NCBI RefSeq assembly: GCF_028609845.1
Contig: NZ_CP063191.1
Location: 1,302,001 to 1,366,000 of the forward strand
DNA: 64,000 nucleotides
Origin: Corynebacterium heidelbergense
GTDB taxonomy: Bacteria > Actinomycetota > Actinomycetes > Mycobacteriales > Mycobacteriaceae
Reading direction: 5' to 3'
The translations under genes were made by a program, and so were the position numbers. Shown one piece after another: positions 47,369-56,538 of this stretch (the first letter of the stretch is position 1; every line of letters begins with the position of its first letter). The notes under the pieces are model-generated. The model saw nothing but the letters and a program-made list of their open reading frames with translations. It was not told the DNA's origin and ran no database searches.

Positions 47369-48514
47369 CTAGACCTCGGCGGCTAGCTGACCGCACGCCG
47401 CAGCGATCTCCTGGCCCTTCGTGTCGCGCACGGTACAGGGGACTCCCTGCTCGTTCACGCGGCGGACGAATTCATCCTGAACGGGGCGGGGGGAGGCATC
47501 CCATTGGGACCCGGGGGTGGGGTTCAGGGGAATGACGTTCACGTGGACCTTGGAACCCAGCGCGCGGTGAAGCTTTTTACCCAGCAGATCCGCTCGCCAC
47601 GTGTGGTCATTGACGTCCTTAATGAGGGCGTATTCGATGGAGACCCGGCGCCCGGATACATCCGCGTAATACCTGGCCGCATCCAGGACCTCCGCAACGG
47701 ACCACCGGTTGTTCACCGGAACGAGGGTATCCCGCAGCTCATCATCGGGTGTGTGCAGAGATACCGCCAGGCGCACCGACATCCGCTCGTCCGCCAGCTT
47801 CCGAATTGCCGGGGCCAGGCCCACGGTGGAGACGGTCACGTTGCGTTGGGAGATGCCAAATCCCTCTGGTGCGGGGGCCGTGATTTTCCGCAGGGTGGCC
47901 AGGACCCGCTTGTAGTTGGCCAGGGGCTCCCCCATTCCCATGAAGACGATGTTGGATAGGCGCCCGGATTCTCCGTCCACCTCCCCGCGCTCCATCGCTG
48001 CGGCGGCGTTGCGGACCTGCTCGACCATCTCGGCCACGGAGAGGTTGCGATCCAGGCCCCCTTGCCCCGTTGCGCAGAAGGGGCAGGCCATGCCACAGCC
48101 GGCCTGGGAGGAGATGCACAAAGTGGCCCGATTGGGATAGCGCATGAGCACCGACTCGAGCAGGGTCCCGTCATGCAGCCGCCAGAGGGTCTTGCGGGTT
48201 TCCCCGTCGTCGGCTTCAACACTGCGCAGCGGAGTCATCAAGGGCGGGAACAGGGCCTCGCCGACCGCGGCGCGCTGAGCCTCCGGCAGGTCGGTCATCG
48301 TGGCCGGGTCCCCGTTGAAGCGGGAGTAGTACTGCCGGGAGATCTGATTGGCCCGGAACTTGGGCAGGCCCACTTCCGCTAAGGCTGAGACCACCTCCGA
48401 CGGGTCCAAATCCGCGAAGTGCTTTGGCGGCATTCCTCGGCGGGGAGCCGAGAAGTTCAGTGGGATTGGCGCGGATCCGGAGGCGGGCGTGGTCTTGGGG
48501 GCCGGTGAGGTCAT
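47369..48514 (-). CDS. rlmN: 23S rRNA/tRNA methyltransferase RlmN
   Basis: Radical-SAM enzyme that methylates A2503 of 23S rRNA and A37 of some tRNAs. The 381-residue protein (MTSPAPK start) has the cluster motif CGMACPFC near residues 139-146, the MGMGEP segment, the GQEIAAACG tail with the resolving Cys, and the Cys in VPCTVRD. The start at 48514 lies eight bases from GATAAT (reversed at 48523-48528), implying leaderless translation; a TTG at 48523 is the longer option. Divergent from lapA. Confidence 0.94.
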   Translation of the reverse strand: MTSPAPKTTPASGSAPIPLNFSAPRRGMPPKHFADLDPSEVVSALAEVGLPKFRANQISRQYYSRFNGDPATMTDLPEAQRAAVGEALFPPLMTPLRSVEADDGETRKTLWRLHDGTLLESVLMRYPNRATLCISSQAGCGMACPFCATGQGGLDRNLSVAEMVEQVRNAAAAMERGEVDGESGRLSNIVFMGMGEPLANYKRVLATLRKITAPAPEGFGISQRNVTVSTVGLAPAIRKLADERMSVRLAVSLHTPDDELRDTLVPVNNRWSVAEVLDAARYYADVSGRRVSIEYALIKDVNDHTWRADLLGKKLHRALGSKVHVNVIPLNPTPGSQWDASPRPVQDEFVRRVNEQGVPCTVRDTKGQEIAAACGQLAAEV

Positions 48515-48584
48515 AGCCGCCAATTATCCCACCGGAGGCGGGCGCGAGCGCAAACGTGGCGCCGAGAGGGGCCGATAGTTTTAA

Positions 48585-48986
48585 ATGGGACACATGAACC
48601 GCAAGAATCACAGCGAACGCAAAGTTGCTTCCCAGAACGCCGAGCCCGGCGTCGCACCGACACCATCCCCAGACGCCGCACCTCACCAGAGTTCGACCTC
48701 CACCGCGCCGACAAAGACCTCCGGCACCCCGCCCAAGGTCAAGCGCTCCATGGCCGGAAGCACATGGGTGGCCCTCATCCTCGGGGCCCTGCTGTTGATT
48801 CTGTTGCTGGTCTTCATCCTGCAAAACCAAACGGCCACCCAGCTTCAGTTCTTCGGCTGGCAGGCCGAGTTCCCCGTGGGAGTGGGCATGCTCATCGCCG
48901 CGATCGTGGGCGCACTCATCATGGCCCTGGTCGGGGGCGTGCGCATCATCCAGCTACGCGGACAGGTGAAGCACCCCCGGCGTTAA
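48585..48986 (+). CDS. LapA-type (DUF1049) membrane protein
   Basis: Small inner-membrane protein of 133 residues. A Ser/Pro-rich N-terminal 55 residues lead to two hydrophobic segments (about 60-85 and 95-118); the FILQN motif after the first helix and the F..W loop are typical of the DUF1049/LapA family. The family is best known from lipopolysaccharide assembly, which Actinobacteria lack, so the role here is open. An ATG at 48594 is an alternative start. Its stop overlaps that of cdsA (TTAA). Confidence 0.72.
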   Translation: MGHMNRKNHSERKVASQNAEPGVAPTPSPDAAPHQSSTSTAPTKTSGTPPKVKRSMAGSTWVALILGALLLILLLVFILQNQTATQLQFFGWQAEFPVGVGMLIAAIVGALIMALVGGVRIIQLRGQVKHPRR

Positions 48987-49834
48987 CGCGCGGAGAGCAT
49001 ATTCAGCACGACCCAGGTGATCATGGCACCCGGGAGCATGCCGTCCAGCCGGTCCATGAGGCCCCCATGGCCCGGCAGCATGCCGGACATGTCCTTGATG
49101 CCGAGGTCCCGCTTGAACTGGCTTTCCACCAAGTCCCCCAGCGTTGCGCTCACGGCCAACCCCACCCCCAGGAGGATTCCCGCCCAGAAGGGGGCGTGAA
49201 GCAGCAGCACCACGCAGGCCACGCCCACGATGCAGGAGAACACGATGGAACCCGCAAAACCCTCCCAGGACTTCTTCGGGCTCACAGCCGGGGCCATCGG
49301 GCGAGACCCGAACAGCACGCCAAAGACATAGCCACCCACGTCTGAGGCCACCACGCACAGCATGAAAGTGAAAATAAAGGAGGCTCCGGATACCCCATCG
49401 CGCTGCATGCGGGAGAGCATCGCCGCAAAGGAGCCGAACAGGGGGATCCAGGTGAGGACGAAGACCCCGACCGCCACGTCCCGGACGTAGTTGTGCGGCG
49501 GGGACTGTCTGCCGTGGTGGAACAGGCGGGTCACCATGAGCAGCAGCACGCTGATCACGAACCCGGCCACGAGGCCGGACGTGCCAAAGGGCAGGGAGAG
49601 CCAAATCATCACCTGCCCGCCGATGCCGAGCACCAGCAGGCTGAGGACGTATCCCGCTTCGTACAGCCTGCGCCAGACTTCATAGGTGGCCAACCCCATA
49701 GCGATAGCGATAAGCGGATACCAGGCGTAGGGAATTTGCAGCGCGAGGATGACGAGCGCGCCGAGAAGGACCCCCACTCCAATAGCTTGTTTGAGGTTCC
49801 GGCCGGCCTTATTCTTGGGCTTGGGAGCAGGCAC
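48983..49834 (-). CDS. cdsA: phosphatidate cytidylyltransferase
   Basis: Membrane enzyme making CDP-diacylglycerol from phosphatidate and CTP, the precursor of all glycerophospholipids. The 283-residue protein has about eight hydrophobic segments and the signature PVSPKKSWEG-like motif (here AVSPKKSWEGF), plus the terminal GDLVESQFKRDLGIKD and LDGMLP stretch with metal-binding aspartates. Start is a GTG at 49834; 44 bases downstream of frr on the same strand. Confidence 0.92.
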   Translation of the reverse strand: MPAPKPKNKAGRNLKQAIGVGVLLGALVILALQIPYAWYPLIAIAMGLATYEVWRRLYEAGYVLSLLVLGIGGQVMIWLSLPFGTSGLVAGFVISVLLLMVTRLFHHGRQSPPHNYVRDVAVGVFVLTWIPLFGSFAAMLSRMQRDGVSGASFIFTFMLCVVASDVGGYVFGVLFGSRPMAPAVSPKKSWEGFAGSIVFSCIVGVACVVLLLHAPFWAGILLGVGLAVSATLGDLVESQFKRDLGIKDMSGMLPGHGGLMDRLDGMLPGAMITWVVLNMLSAR

Positions 49835-49878
49835 TGTGATCGTGGGATGGAAGAGGCGGGGCGGTTACCGCACCCGCA

Positions 49879-50436
49879 CTAGACCTCCATCAGCTCCTTT
49901 TCTTTGTGCTCGACCAGGCCGTCAACTTGCTGCACGTAGGTGGAGGTGACCTTCTCCAACTCCTTTTCAGCGGCCTTGACCTCATCCTCGCCAGCGTCCC
50001 CGTCCTTCTGGATCTTCTGCAGGCGCTCCATGCCCTTCCGGCGGATATTGCGGATGGCAATCTTCGCATCCTCCCCCTTGGAGCGAGCCACGCGCACGAG
50101 GTCCTTGCGGCGCTCCTCGGTCAGTTGGGGGATAGTGACGCGCAGAACTTGACCGTCGTTGGTGGGGTTCACCCCGAGGTCAGAGTTGCGAATCGCGTTC
50201 TCGATGGGCCCCATGGAGGACTGCTCGTAGGGCTTGATGAGCAGCATGCGCGGCTCCGGCACGCTGATCGTGGACATCTGCGTGATGGGGGTGGGTGCCC
50301 CGTAGTACTCCGCAACGATCCCGTTAAACATTGCGGGGTTGGCGCGGCCCGTTCGAATGGTGGTGAGTTCCTCGCGGGCGTGCTCCACAGAGCTCGTCAT
50401 GTGCTCTTCGGAATCGAGCAGAATGTCATCAATCAT
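49879..50436 (-). CDS. frr: ribosome recycling factor
   Basis: Splits post-termination ribosomes together with EF-G. The 185-residue product has exactly the family length and the typical start with [10 protein letters not shown] and the later [34 protein letters not shown] and [13 protein letters not shown] segments. The ATG at 50436 is chosen; an open frame upstream to 50829 is a shadow of pyrH. Follows pyrH by 70 bases on the same strand. Confidence 0.96.
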   Translation of the reverse strand: MIDDILLDSEEHMTSSVEHAREELTTIRTGRANPAMFNGIVAEYYGAPTPITQMSTISVPEPRMLLIKPYEQSSMGPIENAIRNSDLGVNPTNDGQVLRVTIPQLTEERRKDLVRVARSKGEDAKIAIRNIRRKGMERLQKIQKDGDAGEDEVKAAEKELEKVTSTYVQQVDGLVEHKEKELMEV

Positions 50437-50506
50437 GTCACCGGATTTTAGCAGCCCACCCCGGCACACACCCCGCCGCACACGGACGGCCCGCAAGGAA
50501 TGCGCG

Positions 50507-51244
50507 CTAGGACTCGACCAGCGTTCCGATTCGCTCGCCCGCGACCGCCCGGGCAATATTCCCCTCCGTGAGCAGGTTGAAGACCAGGATAGGCATGTCG
50601 TTATCCATGCACAGGCTGAACGCGGTGGCGTCCGCCACGCGCAGGCCCTTTTCGATGACCTCCCGCGGCGTGATCTCGTGGTACATCGTGGCATCCGGGT
50701 TGGTCCGAGGATCGTCGCTGAACACTCCGTCGACCCCCTTTGCCATGAGGAGGACCTCACAGCTAATCTCCAAAGCCCGCTGGGCGGCGGTCGTATCTGT
50801 AGAAAAGTAGGGCATACCCATGCCCGCACCGAAGATCACGACCCTCCCCTTCTCTAGGTGGCGGTCGGCCCGCAGCGGCAGATAAGGCTCAGCGACCTGG
50901 GTCATCTGGATTGCCGTTTGCACCCGGGTCTCCACCCCCTCCTGCTCCAGGAAGTCCTGCAGGGCCAGGCAGTTCATTACGGTGCCCAGCATCCCCATGT
51001 AGTCCGAGCGGGACCGGTCCAACCCGCGCTGCTGCAGCTCCGCGCCGCGGAAGAAGTTGCCCCCGCCGATGACCACGGCCACTTCCACCCCGCTGTTAGA
51101 CACCTCCGCGATCTGCCGCGCGACGTTTTGCACGACGTCCGGGTCGATGCCGACTGATCCCCCGCCGAACATCTCGCCGCCAAGTTTGAGCATCACCCGC
51201 TTGTAGGCGCTCCGGGTTTCGCGGTCCTGGTCGGTGTTCGTCAC
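50507..51244 (-). CDS. pyrH: UMP kinase
   Basis: Phosphorylates UMP to UDP and is allosterically controlled in bacteria. The 245-residue product has KLGGEMFGG (about residues 20-28), [10 protein letters not shown] and the [11 protein letters not shown] stretch of the amino-acid kinase fold. The GTG at 51244 follows AAGGAG with eight bases spacing. A 14-base tandem repeat sits in its leader. Upstream lies the tsf terminator, so pyrH-frr-cdsA can be a separate unit. Confidence 0.95.
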   Translation of the reverse strand: MTNTDQDRETRSAYKRVMLKLGGEMFGGGSVGIDPDVVQNVARQIAEVSNSGVEVAVVIGGGNFFRGAELQQRGLDRSRSDYMGMLGTVMNCLALQDFLEQEGVETRVQTAIQMTQVAEPYLPLRADRHLEKGRVVIFGAGMGMPYFSTDTTAAQRALEISCEVLLMAKGVDGVFSDDPRTNPDATMYHEITPREVIEKGLRVADATAFSLCMDNDMPILVFNLLTEGNIARAVAGERIGTLVES

Positions 51245-51261
51245 GCTGGGTTCTCCTTGTT

Positions 51262-51297
51262 CCGGTGGTTTTGTGCCGGTGGTTTTGTGCCGGTGTG
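51262..51297. repeat. 14-base tandem repeat in the pyrH leader
   Basis: The unit CCGGTGGTTTTGTG occurs at 51262-51275 and 51276-51289, followed by a partial third copy to 51297. It lies 18-53 bases upstream of the pyrH start and may be a slippage-prone leader element. Confidence 0.6.
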
Positions 51298-51342
51298 CAC
51301 TGCACATCCGACAGATAAGCCTACACAAGGGGCATGCGAAAA

Positions 51343-51383
51343 CCCCCACTGCTCGGGCCGCTAGCAAGCGACCGCAGTGGGGG
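51343..51383 (-). terminator. terminator of rpsB-tsf
   Basis: CCCCCACTGC at 51343-51352 pairs with GCAGTGGGGG at 51374-51383 around a 21-base loop, 25 bases beyond the tsf stop. On the minus strand the stem is followed by TTTTCGC. It fits a rho-independent terminator separating tsf from pyrH. Confidence 0.72.
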
Positions 51384-51407
51384 GGCAGCAAATGGGCGAT
51401 AGGCCGG

Positions 51408-52226
51408 TTAGGCCTGGCCCACCTCAAAGCGCTCGAAGCCGGTCAGGGTGATGCCGGCGGCATCCACAACCTGCTTAACGGTCTTCTTGGACTCGGTGAC
51501 GGAGGGCTGGTCCAACAGGCACACGTCCTTGTAGAAGCCCTTCACCCGGCCCTCGATGATGTTCGGCAGGGCCTTCTCGGGCTTGCCCTCTTCCCGGGCG
51601 GTGGCCTCCGCGATCTCGCGCTCCTTTGCCACGACGTCGGCGGGCACCTCATCGGCGGACAGGTAGCGGGCCTTAAGGGCGGCCACCTGCATAGCGGCGC
51701 CGCGGGCGGCCTCGGCGTTGTCGCCGGTGTAGGTCACCAGCACGCCCACTGCCGGGGGCAGGTCGGCGGAGCGGTGGTGCAGGTAGGTAGCGACGTTCTC
51801 GCCGGAGACGGTGACTGCCCGCTTGAGCTCCAGCTTCTCGCCGATCTTGGCAGAGAGCTGCTGCAGCGCCTCCAGGGCGGTCTGGCCGTCCACCTGTACC
51901 TGCTCCAGCTCCTCGCGGGAGTTGGCCTGGGCAGCTGCGGCGGCTTCGGCGACCTTGTTGGCGAAGTCGATGAACTCGTTGTTCTTCGCAACGAAGTCCG
52001 TCTCGGCGTTGACCTCGATCATGGTGTTGCCGGAAACGGCGATCAGGCCCTCGGAGGCGCTGCGCTCGGCGCGCTTGCCCACGTCCTTGGCGCCCTTGAT
52101 GCGCAGGATCTCGATGGCCTTGTCGAAGTCGCCCTCAGAGTCGACGAGGGCCTTCTTGCAAGCCATCATCCCGGCGCCGGTGATCTCGCGAAGCTTCTTT
52201 ACGTCAGCTGCGGTGTAGTTCGCCAT
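51408..52226 (-). CDS. tsf: elongation factor Ts
   Basis: Exchanges GDP for GTP on EF-Tu. The 272-residue product begins with the UBA-like helix ([23 protein letters not shown]) and contains the TDFVAKN motif. A perfect AAAGGAGG stands ten bases before the ATG at 52226. It is the second gene of the rpsB-tsf operon, with a hairpin between the two genes. Confidence 0.97.
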   Translation of the reverse strand: MANYTAADVKKLREITGAGMMACKKALVDSEGDFDKAIEILRIKGAKDVGKRAERSASEGLIAVSGNTMIEVNAETDFVAKNNEFIDFANKVAEAAAAAQANSREELEQVQVDGQTALEALQQLSAKIGEKLELKRAVTVSGENVATYLHHRSADLPPAVGVLVTYTGDNAEAARGAAMQVAALKARYLSADEVPADVVAKEREIAEATAREEGKPEKALPNIIEGRVKGFYKDVCLLDQPSVTESKKTVKQVVDAAGITLTGFERFEVGQA

Positions 52227-52265
52227 GTGCGGCGATCCTCCTTTAATTGGAAGTTGTGTTATCCC

Positions 52266-52293
52266 GTGGGCCAGCCTAAGCGGGCTGGCCCAC
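52266..52293 (-). other. intercistronic hairpin between rpsB and tsf
   Basis: GTGGGCCAGCC at 52266-52276 is complementary to GGCTGGCCCAC at 52283-52293 with a six-base loop. No U-run follows on the minus strand, so it is not a classical terminator; it may tune expression between rpsB and tsf, as attenuators do at this place in other bacteria. Confidence 0.6.
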
Positions 52294-52330
52294 TTTCGCT
52301 GGGGAGCGGTGGCGATGCCCCCGCTAACCG

Positions 52331-53185
52331 TTAGCTCTGCTCGGTCTGGGCCGGTGCCTCGGCAGCCGGGGCCTCCGTGGCGGGAGCCTGTGCCTGCTCA
52401 GCGGGCGCCTCCGCGTTGGCGGCAACCTCAGCGGCGTCCGCCTCTGCCTTGCCCGTGTCCCCGGCGGCGTCCTTCGCGGCGGCTTCCTGGCGCTCGGCGC
52501 GAGCCTGTCGGCCGGCTTCCACGGCGGAGCTGACCACGGAGGTCAGCAGGGACGCGGCGCGAATGGCGTCGTCATTACCCGGAATCGGGTAATCGACAAC
52601 ATCCGGATCACAGTTCGTGTCCAGCACGGCGACGACCGGGATGTTGAGCTTCTGGGCCTCGGCGACCGCGATGTGCTCCTTGTTTGTGTCGATGATCCAC
52701 AGGGCGGAGGGCACCTTGGCCATCCCGGAGATGCCGCCGAGCACGCGCTCCAGCTTGTTGCGCTCGCGGGTGAGCATGAGGATTTCCTTCTTGGTGCGGC
52801 CCTTGTAGCCATCCTCGTCCGCCTCCATGGCCTGGAGTTCCTTGAGGCGGTTGAGGCGCTTGGCCACCGTCTGGAAGTTGGTCAGCATGCCGCCGAGCCA
52901 GCGGTGGTTGACGTAGGGCATGCCCACGCGCTCCGCCTCGTTGGCGATAGCTTCCTGGGCCTGCTTCTTCGTGCCGACGAACAGGATGTTGCCGCCGTGG
53001 GCAACGGTTTCCTTGACGAACTCGTAGGCCTCATCGATGTAGGTGAGGGTCTGCTGGAGGTCGATGATGTAGATGCCGTTGTGGTCGGTGAAGATGAAGC
53101 GCTTCATCTTCGGGTTCCACCGGCGGGTCTGGTGCCCGAAGTGGACGCCTGCATCCAGCAGCTCGCGCATAGTAACAACAGCCAT
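52331..53185 (-). CDS. rpsB: 30S ribosomal protein uS2
   Basis: Late-binding small-subunit protein. The 284-residue product starts [27 protein letters not shown], has the family [13 protein letters not shown] and GNDDAIRA motifs, and ends in an Ala/Glu/Pro/Thr tail of about 55 residues that is longer than usual and probably disordered. First gene of the rpsB-tsf operon; the ribosome site before the ATG is weak. Confidence 0.95.
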   Translation of the reverse strand: MAVVTMRELLDAGVHFGHQTRRWNPKMKRFIFTDHNGIYIIDLQQTLTYIDEAYEFVKETVAHGGNILFVGTKKQAQEAIANEAERVGMPYVNHRWLGGMLTNFQTVAKRLNRLKELQAMEADEDGYKGRTKKEILMLTRERNKLERVLGGISGMAKVPSALWIIDTNKEHIAVAEAQKLNIPVVAVLDTNCDPDVVDYPIPGNDDAIRAASLLTSVVSSAVEAGRQARAERQEAAAKDAAGDTGKAEADAAEVAANAEAPAEQAQAPATEAPAAEAPAQTEQS

Positions 53186-53758
53186 TGGTGTTACAGGGAC
53201 GGCGTTTTCTCCTCGCGGAGATGGGGTACACGATCGGATCGATGGTGCGGCCTCTGGTCCGTCCCTTCCTCGCTTTCAAAAGTCTAGGGTTTCACGGTTT
53301 TCTTCCGGAAAATGTGCTCACCTGCGCCCGCTACAGCGGGTATCGGCTTGCATCCGGCCTGGCAGATGCCCCAAGGCTGTGCCCTGCCGTATATGACCCG
53401 CCCGGGGCACGTTTGCGGCGTACCGTCGGGCGGGACCGTTGACGGTGGGCCACGGATGTGGGGCCACGAACGATCTACGCGTAGTCAATGTGCTCTGCTG
53501 CACCGCGCCGTTCAGGCTTTGGGGCCGAACCGAGCGGGCGAATCAGTAACGTCGTGTTTTACTGGGTTCCGCCCACGCTGAATGCGGCAGTGGGCACACT
53601 GCGATGCATCAGCTTATTGCCCAGCGGCGGCTTTTTCAATCCACGGTCTCTTCGTCGATTGCGTCCTGTGGATGCCCGGTGCGGCAGCGGTCCGGTTGTC
53701 CCCAGGCTTCGGATGCGGTTGTTTCTTTCGGACGCCACCACCGCGCACCCTTGTGAGC
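53186..53758. other. divergent spacer between rpsB and the M23 gene
   Basis: 573 bases with no gene I can support. It must hold the rpsB promoter and leader and the promoter of the M23-like gene. A loose inverted repeat (CCCGCCCG at 53397-53404, CGGGCGGG at 53427-53434) lies in the middle. Open frames here read mostly Arg, Pro and Ser and look like shadows. Confidence 0.5.
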
Positions 53759-54304
53759 ATGCGCCCTTCCCAGAAGTTCCGGCTGGCTCTGCTGTGCCTG
53801 CTCAGCCTCGTGTGCACCACCCCCGTAGCCCTGGCGGAGGCCCCGCCCGTGGCGGTCGCTTCCCGGGGCCACCGCCTGCCGATAGCATGGCCGGCTGGCC
53901 AGGACCCGGCCCGGGCTGTGGTCCGGCCTGCGGACATCCCTGAGCACAACTGGGAGCCGGGCCACCGCGGTGTGGACCTGCGGGCAACGCCCGGGCAGGA
54001 GATCCGGGCCAGTCGCGGCGGGCGGGTGCACTTCGCCGGAGTGGTGGCGGGCACCCCGGTGGTCAGCATTGTGCACCCGGGGGGTGTGAAAACGACGTAT
54101 GAACCCGTCGTGGCATCCGTCGTCACTGGGTCCCCGGTGCGCCGTGGGCAAGTTCTGGGGACCTTGGCGGATCCGGCGACGTTGCCGGAGCACACTCGCA
54201 AACCCCAGGGTTTGTCCTGGGGCGCGCGACTGCTCGACGCGGAAGGGCGCTACGTGGACCCGATGAGTCTACTCGGGGGCCTCCAGGTGCGTCTGCTCGA
54301 ATGA
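53759..54304 (+). CDS. secreted M23-like (LytM fold) protein, probably catalytically degenerate
   Basis: Exported protein of 181 residues with a Sec signal peptide to about residue 26 (cleavage after ALA). The LytM fold is recognisable: HRGVD with His69 and Asp73, then the GQEIRASRGGRVHFAG strand pair. The second zinc/catalytic motif (normally HxH in a 'YAHL'-like stretch) reads TYEPV here, so peptidase activity is doubtful; it may instead bind or regulate, as degenerate LytM proteins do. A GTG at 53753 would add two residues. Position next to rpsB matches other actinobacteria. Confidence 0.78.
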   Translation: MRPSQKFRLALLCLLSLVCTTPVALAEAPPVAVASRGHRLPIAWPAGQDPARAVVRPADIPEHNWEPGHRGVDLRATPGQEIRASRGGRVHFAGVVAGTPVVSIVHPGGVKTTYEPVVASVVTGSPVRRGQVLGTLADPATLPEHTRKPQGLSWGARLLDAEGRYVDPMSLLGGLQVRLLE

Positions 54305-54330
54305 GGCCGTGCTCCCCAGGTCTAGTCGGC

Positions 54331-55278
54331 CTAGTCGGTGGAACCGGACCGCGGGTGGGCTTGGTCGAAAACGGCCCGCAGCCGCTCGGTGCCCACGTGG
54401 GTATAGATCTGGGTGGTAGAGAGGCTGGAGTGGCCCAACAATTCCTGGACCACGCGCAAATCTGCGCCGCCCTCCAGCACAGCGGTGGCCGTGGAGTGGC
54501 GGATACCGTGTGGAGATAGCCGGGGCCCCTCGGCCTGGGCAGTCACGACGTTGACGACGTCCCTGACCTGGCGCGAGCCGATCCGTGCCCCCCGAGCCCC
54601 AAGGAACAGGGCGTTGGTGGGAGCTGACTGGCCCCGGTGCTGCCGACTGCGTACTTCCTCCCGTCGGGCGAGCCACGCTTGCACCGCTGCGCTGGCAGTC
54701 GCCCCAAAGGGGACCACCCGGGTCTTGTTCCCCTTTCCCGTTACCCGAACGGTGTGGTTGAGAAGGTCTAGGTCGCCACAGTCAATGCCGACCAACTCGG
54801 ACACGCGAATGCCGGTGGCGAAGAGCAGCTCCAACATCGCCCAGTCCCGGGCGGCAATGGGGTTGGCGGGATCCTCCTGGGCCGCGCGGCGAAGGTCATC
54901 CAGCAGCCCGGCGGCCTGCTGCTGGCGCAGCACCTTCGGCAGGACCCGCCGCGGCAGAGGGGCTTTGAGGGTGGCCACGGGGTTTGCTGCACACCATCCC
55001 TGGTGGACGAGGAAGGTCCCGAACCCTCGCATGCTGGAGGCCAGCCGGGCGATCGTGGCGCGGCTGGCGCCGGCATCTGCCGCCCAACCAAGAACGTCCC
55101 TCGCGCGGTTCAGGGTGAATCCGTCCACGGTGGTGATCCCCTCCAAGGCGGTGCGCAGATCCCGCTCGTAGGCGCGGACCGTGTTCTCCGACCGGGCGGA
55201 GACGTGCCGTAAATAGCGAACGTAGGCGCTGATGGCCTCGTCCAAGTCCACCGGGCCGGAGGGATCCGCTGTAGCCAT
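54331..55278 (-). CDS. xerC: tyrosine recombinase XerC
   Basis: Resolves chromosome dimers at dif with XerD. The 315-residue protein has the N-terminal SAM-like domain and the catalytic residues in order: Arg near 157 (ATGIRVSE), Lys in the GKGNKTR hairpin, HGIRHS, LGHSS and the nucleophilic Tyr in TQIYTHVG near 291. No mobile element surrounds it and it sits among dprA and yifB, so I read it as chromosomal XerC and not a phage integrase. Confidence 0.92.
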   Translation of the reverse strand: MATADPSGPVDLDEAISAYVRYLRHVSARSENTVRAYERDLRTALEGITTVDGFTLNRARDVLGWAADAGASRATIARLASSMRGFGTFLVHQGWCAANPVATLKAPLPRRVLPKVLRQQQAAGLLDDLRRAAQEDPANPIAARDWAMLELLFATGIRVSELVGIDCGDLDLLNHTVRVTGKGNKTRVVPFGATASAAVQAWLARREEVRSRQHRGQSAPTNALFLGARGARIGSRQVRDVVNVVTAQAEGPRLSPHGIRHSTATAVLEGGADLRVVQELLGHSSLSTTQIYTHVGTERLRAVFDQAHPRSGSTD

Positions 55279-55317
55279 GTGACTGATGTTACCCGTGGGA
55301 CCCCGCCAGGCTGGGCG

Positions 55318-56538
55318 TCATCGAGTACCTGGCGCCTTAATCCACCGGCTCCCCTCCCGGCGAACGTAACCCCGTTTCTCCAAGTCCCGCAGGGTGCGCA
55401 TGACGAGGTTCCCGCTTAAGCCCGTTGCGGCCTGCACGTCGCTCACGCTCCCGGCATGGGCCTCGCTGCCGATGGCGCAGGCGTCGAAGACCATCGTTTC
55501 ACTTAGGGTGAGTGCTGTTTTACCGAAGGGCAGTTCCGGTTCGCCGGGCGCCGCACCACGCCCTAGTGGTTCCAGTTGCTCCCGGATGTCCCCGGCGCAG
55601 ATCGCCATCGCAGCCCGATTGTCGCGAATGTACTTCAGGCAGCCCTGGAACCCGGCAGAAGTGACCGGCCCCGGCACCGCCAGCGTGGGTTTCACCATGG
55701 CCTCCGACCAGTTGGCCGTGTTCAAGGCACCCGAGCGCAACGGGGCCTGCAGCACGACCGTCCCCAGCGCGAGGCCCGCCACGAGGCGGTTGCGGGTGAG
55801 GAAGCGGTGCCGCGCCGGCGGCACACCCGGCGGGTATTCGCTGACGGTGCACCCGTGTTGCCGGATGCGCCGAAAAAGCGGGCCATGGGCACTGGGATAG
55901 TCCACGTCGGGGCCGCTGGCGAGCACGGCGATGCTGCTGGCCCCGCAATCTAGGGCGGCCTCGTGGCACACCCGGTCGATGCCCAGGGCTCCTCCGGAAA
56001 CGACGCTGTAACCGGCCAATCCCAGCTCCGTGGCGAACTGCTGGGCCACTTCCCGGCCATATCGACTCGGCGCCCGCGTGCCCACCATGGCCACGCTGAG
56101 CTGCACTAACCGGTCCAACCTGCCTTCCCCCTCCACCCAGAGGGAAAAGGGGGCCGTGCTGAGACCGCGCACGGTGGAGTCGCTGCCCACCCCCGCCCCG
56201 TGGAGCGAGAAGAAGGAATCGTCGAGCCGCCGGGGCCACTCTGGGCAGCCTGGGAAGATCAGCCGCATCCCCCGCCGACGGGCGATCTCCGCGTCCTGGC
56301 GCGGGTCGGCGCAGTAGCGATTGGCGGTGGCCTGCAACAGCCCGTCCGGTAACCCCGTGTCCCGGGTCGCGATCCTCTCGGCCACGTCCACGACATCGGC
56401 CGGTTGGCTCGTCTCTCCGCCGGGCCACAGCAGCTCTAGGAGGTCCCCGCGCGAGGCCTCAATGACCCGCCGCAAATACACCCAGGCCAGGTACTCCCGC
56501 CGGTCTACGGTGTCGCCCCACTGCTCTGGCCCGCTCAT
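55318..56538 (-). CDS. dprA: DNA-processing protein DprA
   Basis: Rossmann-type protein that loads RecA on incoming single-stranded DNA. The 406-residue product has the N-terminal helical part, the core with VGTRAPSRYGREV and SGGALGID (about residues 150-190), and a C-terminal winged-helix domain (AATGLSGNLVMRTLRDLEKRGYVRR). Its ATG at 56538 overlaps the yifB stop (ATGA). No competence machinery is visible nearby. Confidence 0.93.
   Translation of the reverse strand: MSGPEQWGDTVDRREYLAWVYLRRVIEASRGDLLELLWPGGETSQPADVVDVAERIATRDTGLPDGLLQATANRYCADPRQDAEIARRRGMRLIFPGCPEWPRRLDDSFFSLHGAGVGSDSTVRGLSTAPFSLWVEGEGRLDRLVQLSVAMVGTRAPSRYGREVAQQFATELGLAGYSVVSGGALGIDRVCHEAALDCGASSIAVLASGPDVDYPSAHGPLFRRIRQHGCTVSEYPPGVPPARHRFLTRNRLVAGLALGTVVLQAPLRSGALNTANWSEAMVKPTLAVPGPVTSAGFQGCLKYIRDNRAAMAICAGDIREQLEPLGRGAAPGEPELPFGKTALTLSETMVFDACAIGSEAHAGSVSDVQAATGLSGNLVMRTLRDLEKRGYVRREGSRWIKAPGTR

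Noticed and set aside
53488..53943. Open frame upstream of the M23-like gene
   Set aside because: Overlaps the M23 gene out of frame and has no family features; the Sec signal and LytM motif are in the other frame.
54331..55278. Tyrosine recombinase as a phage or island integrase
   Set aside because: Surrounded by core genes in their usual order, with XerC length and motifs and no attachment site or tRNA nearby.
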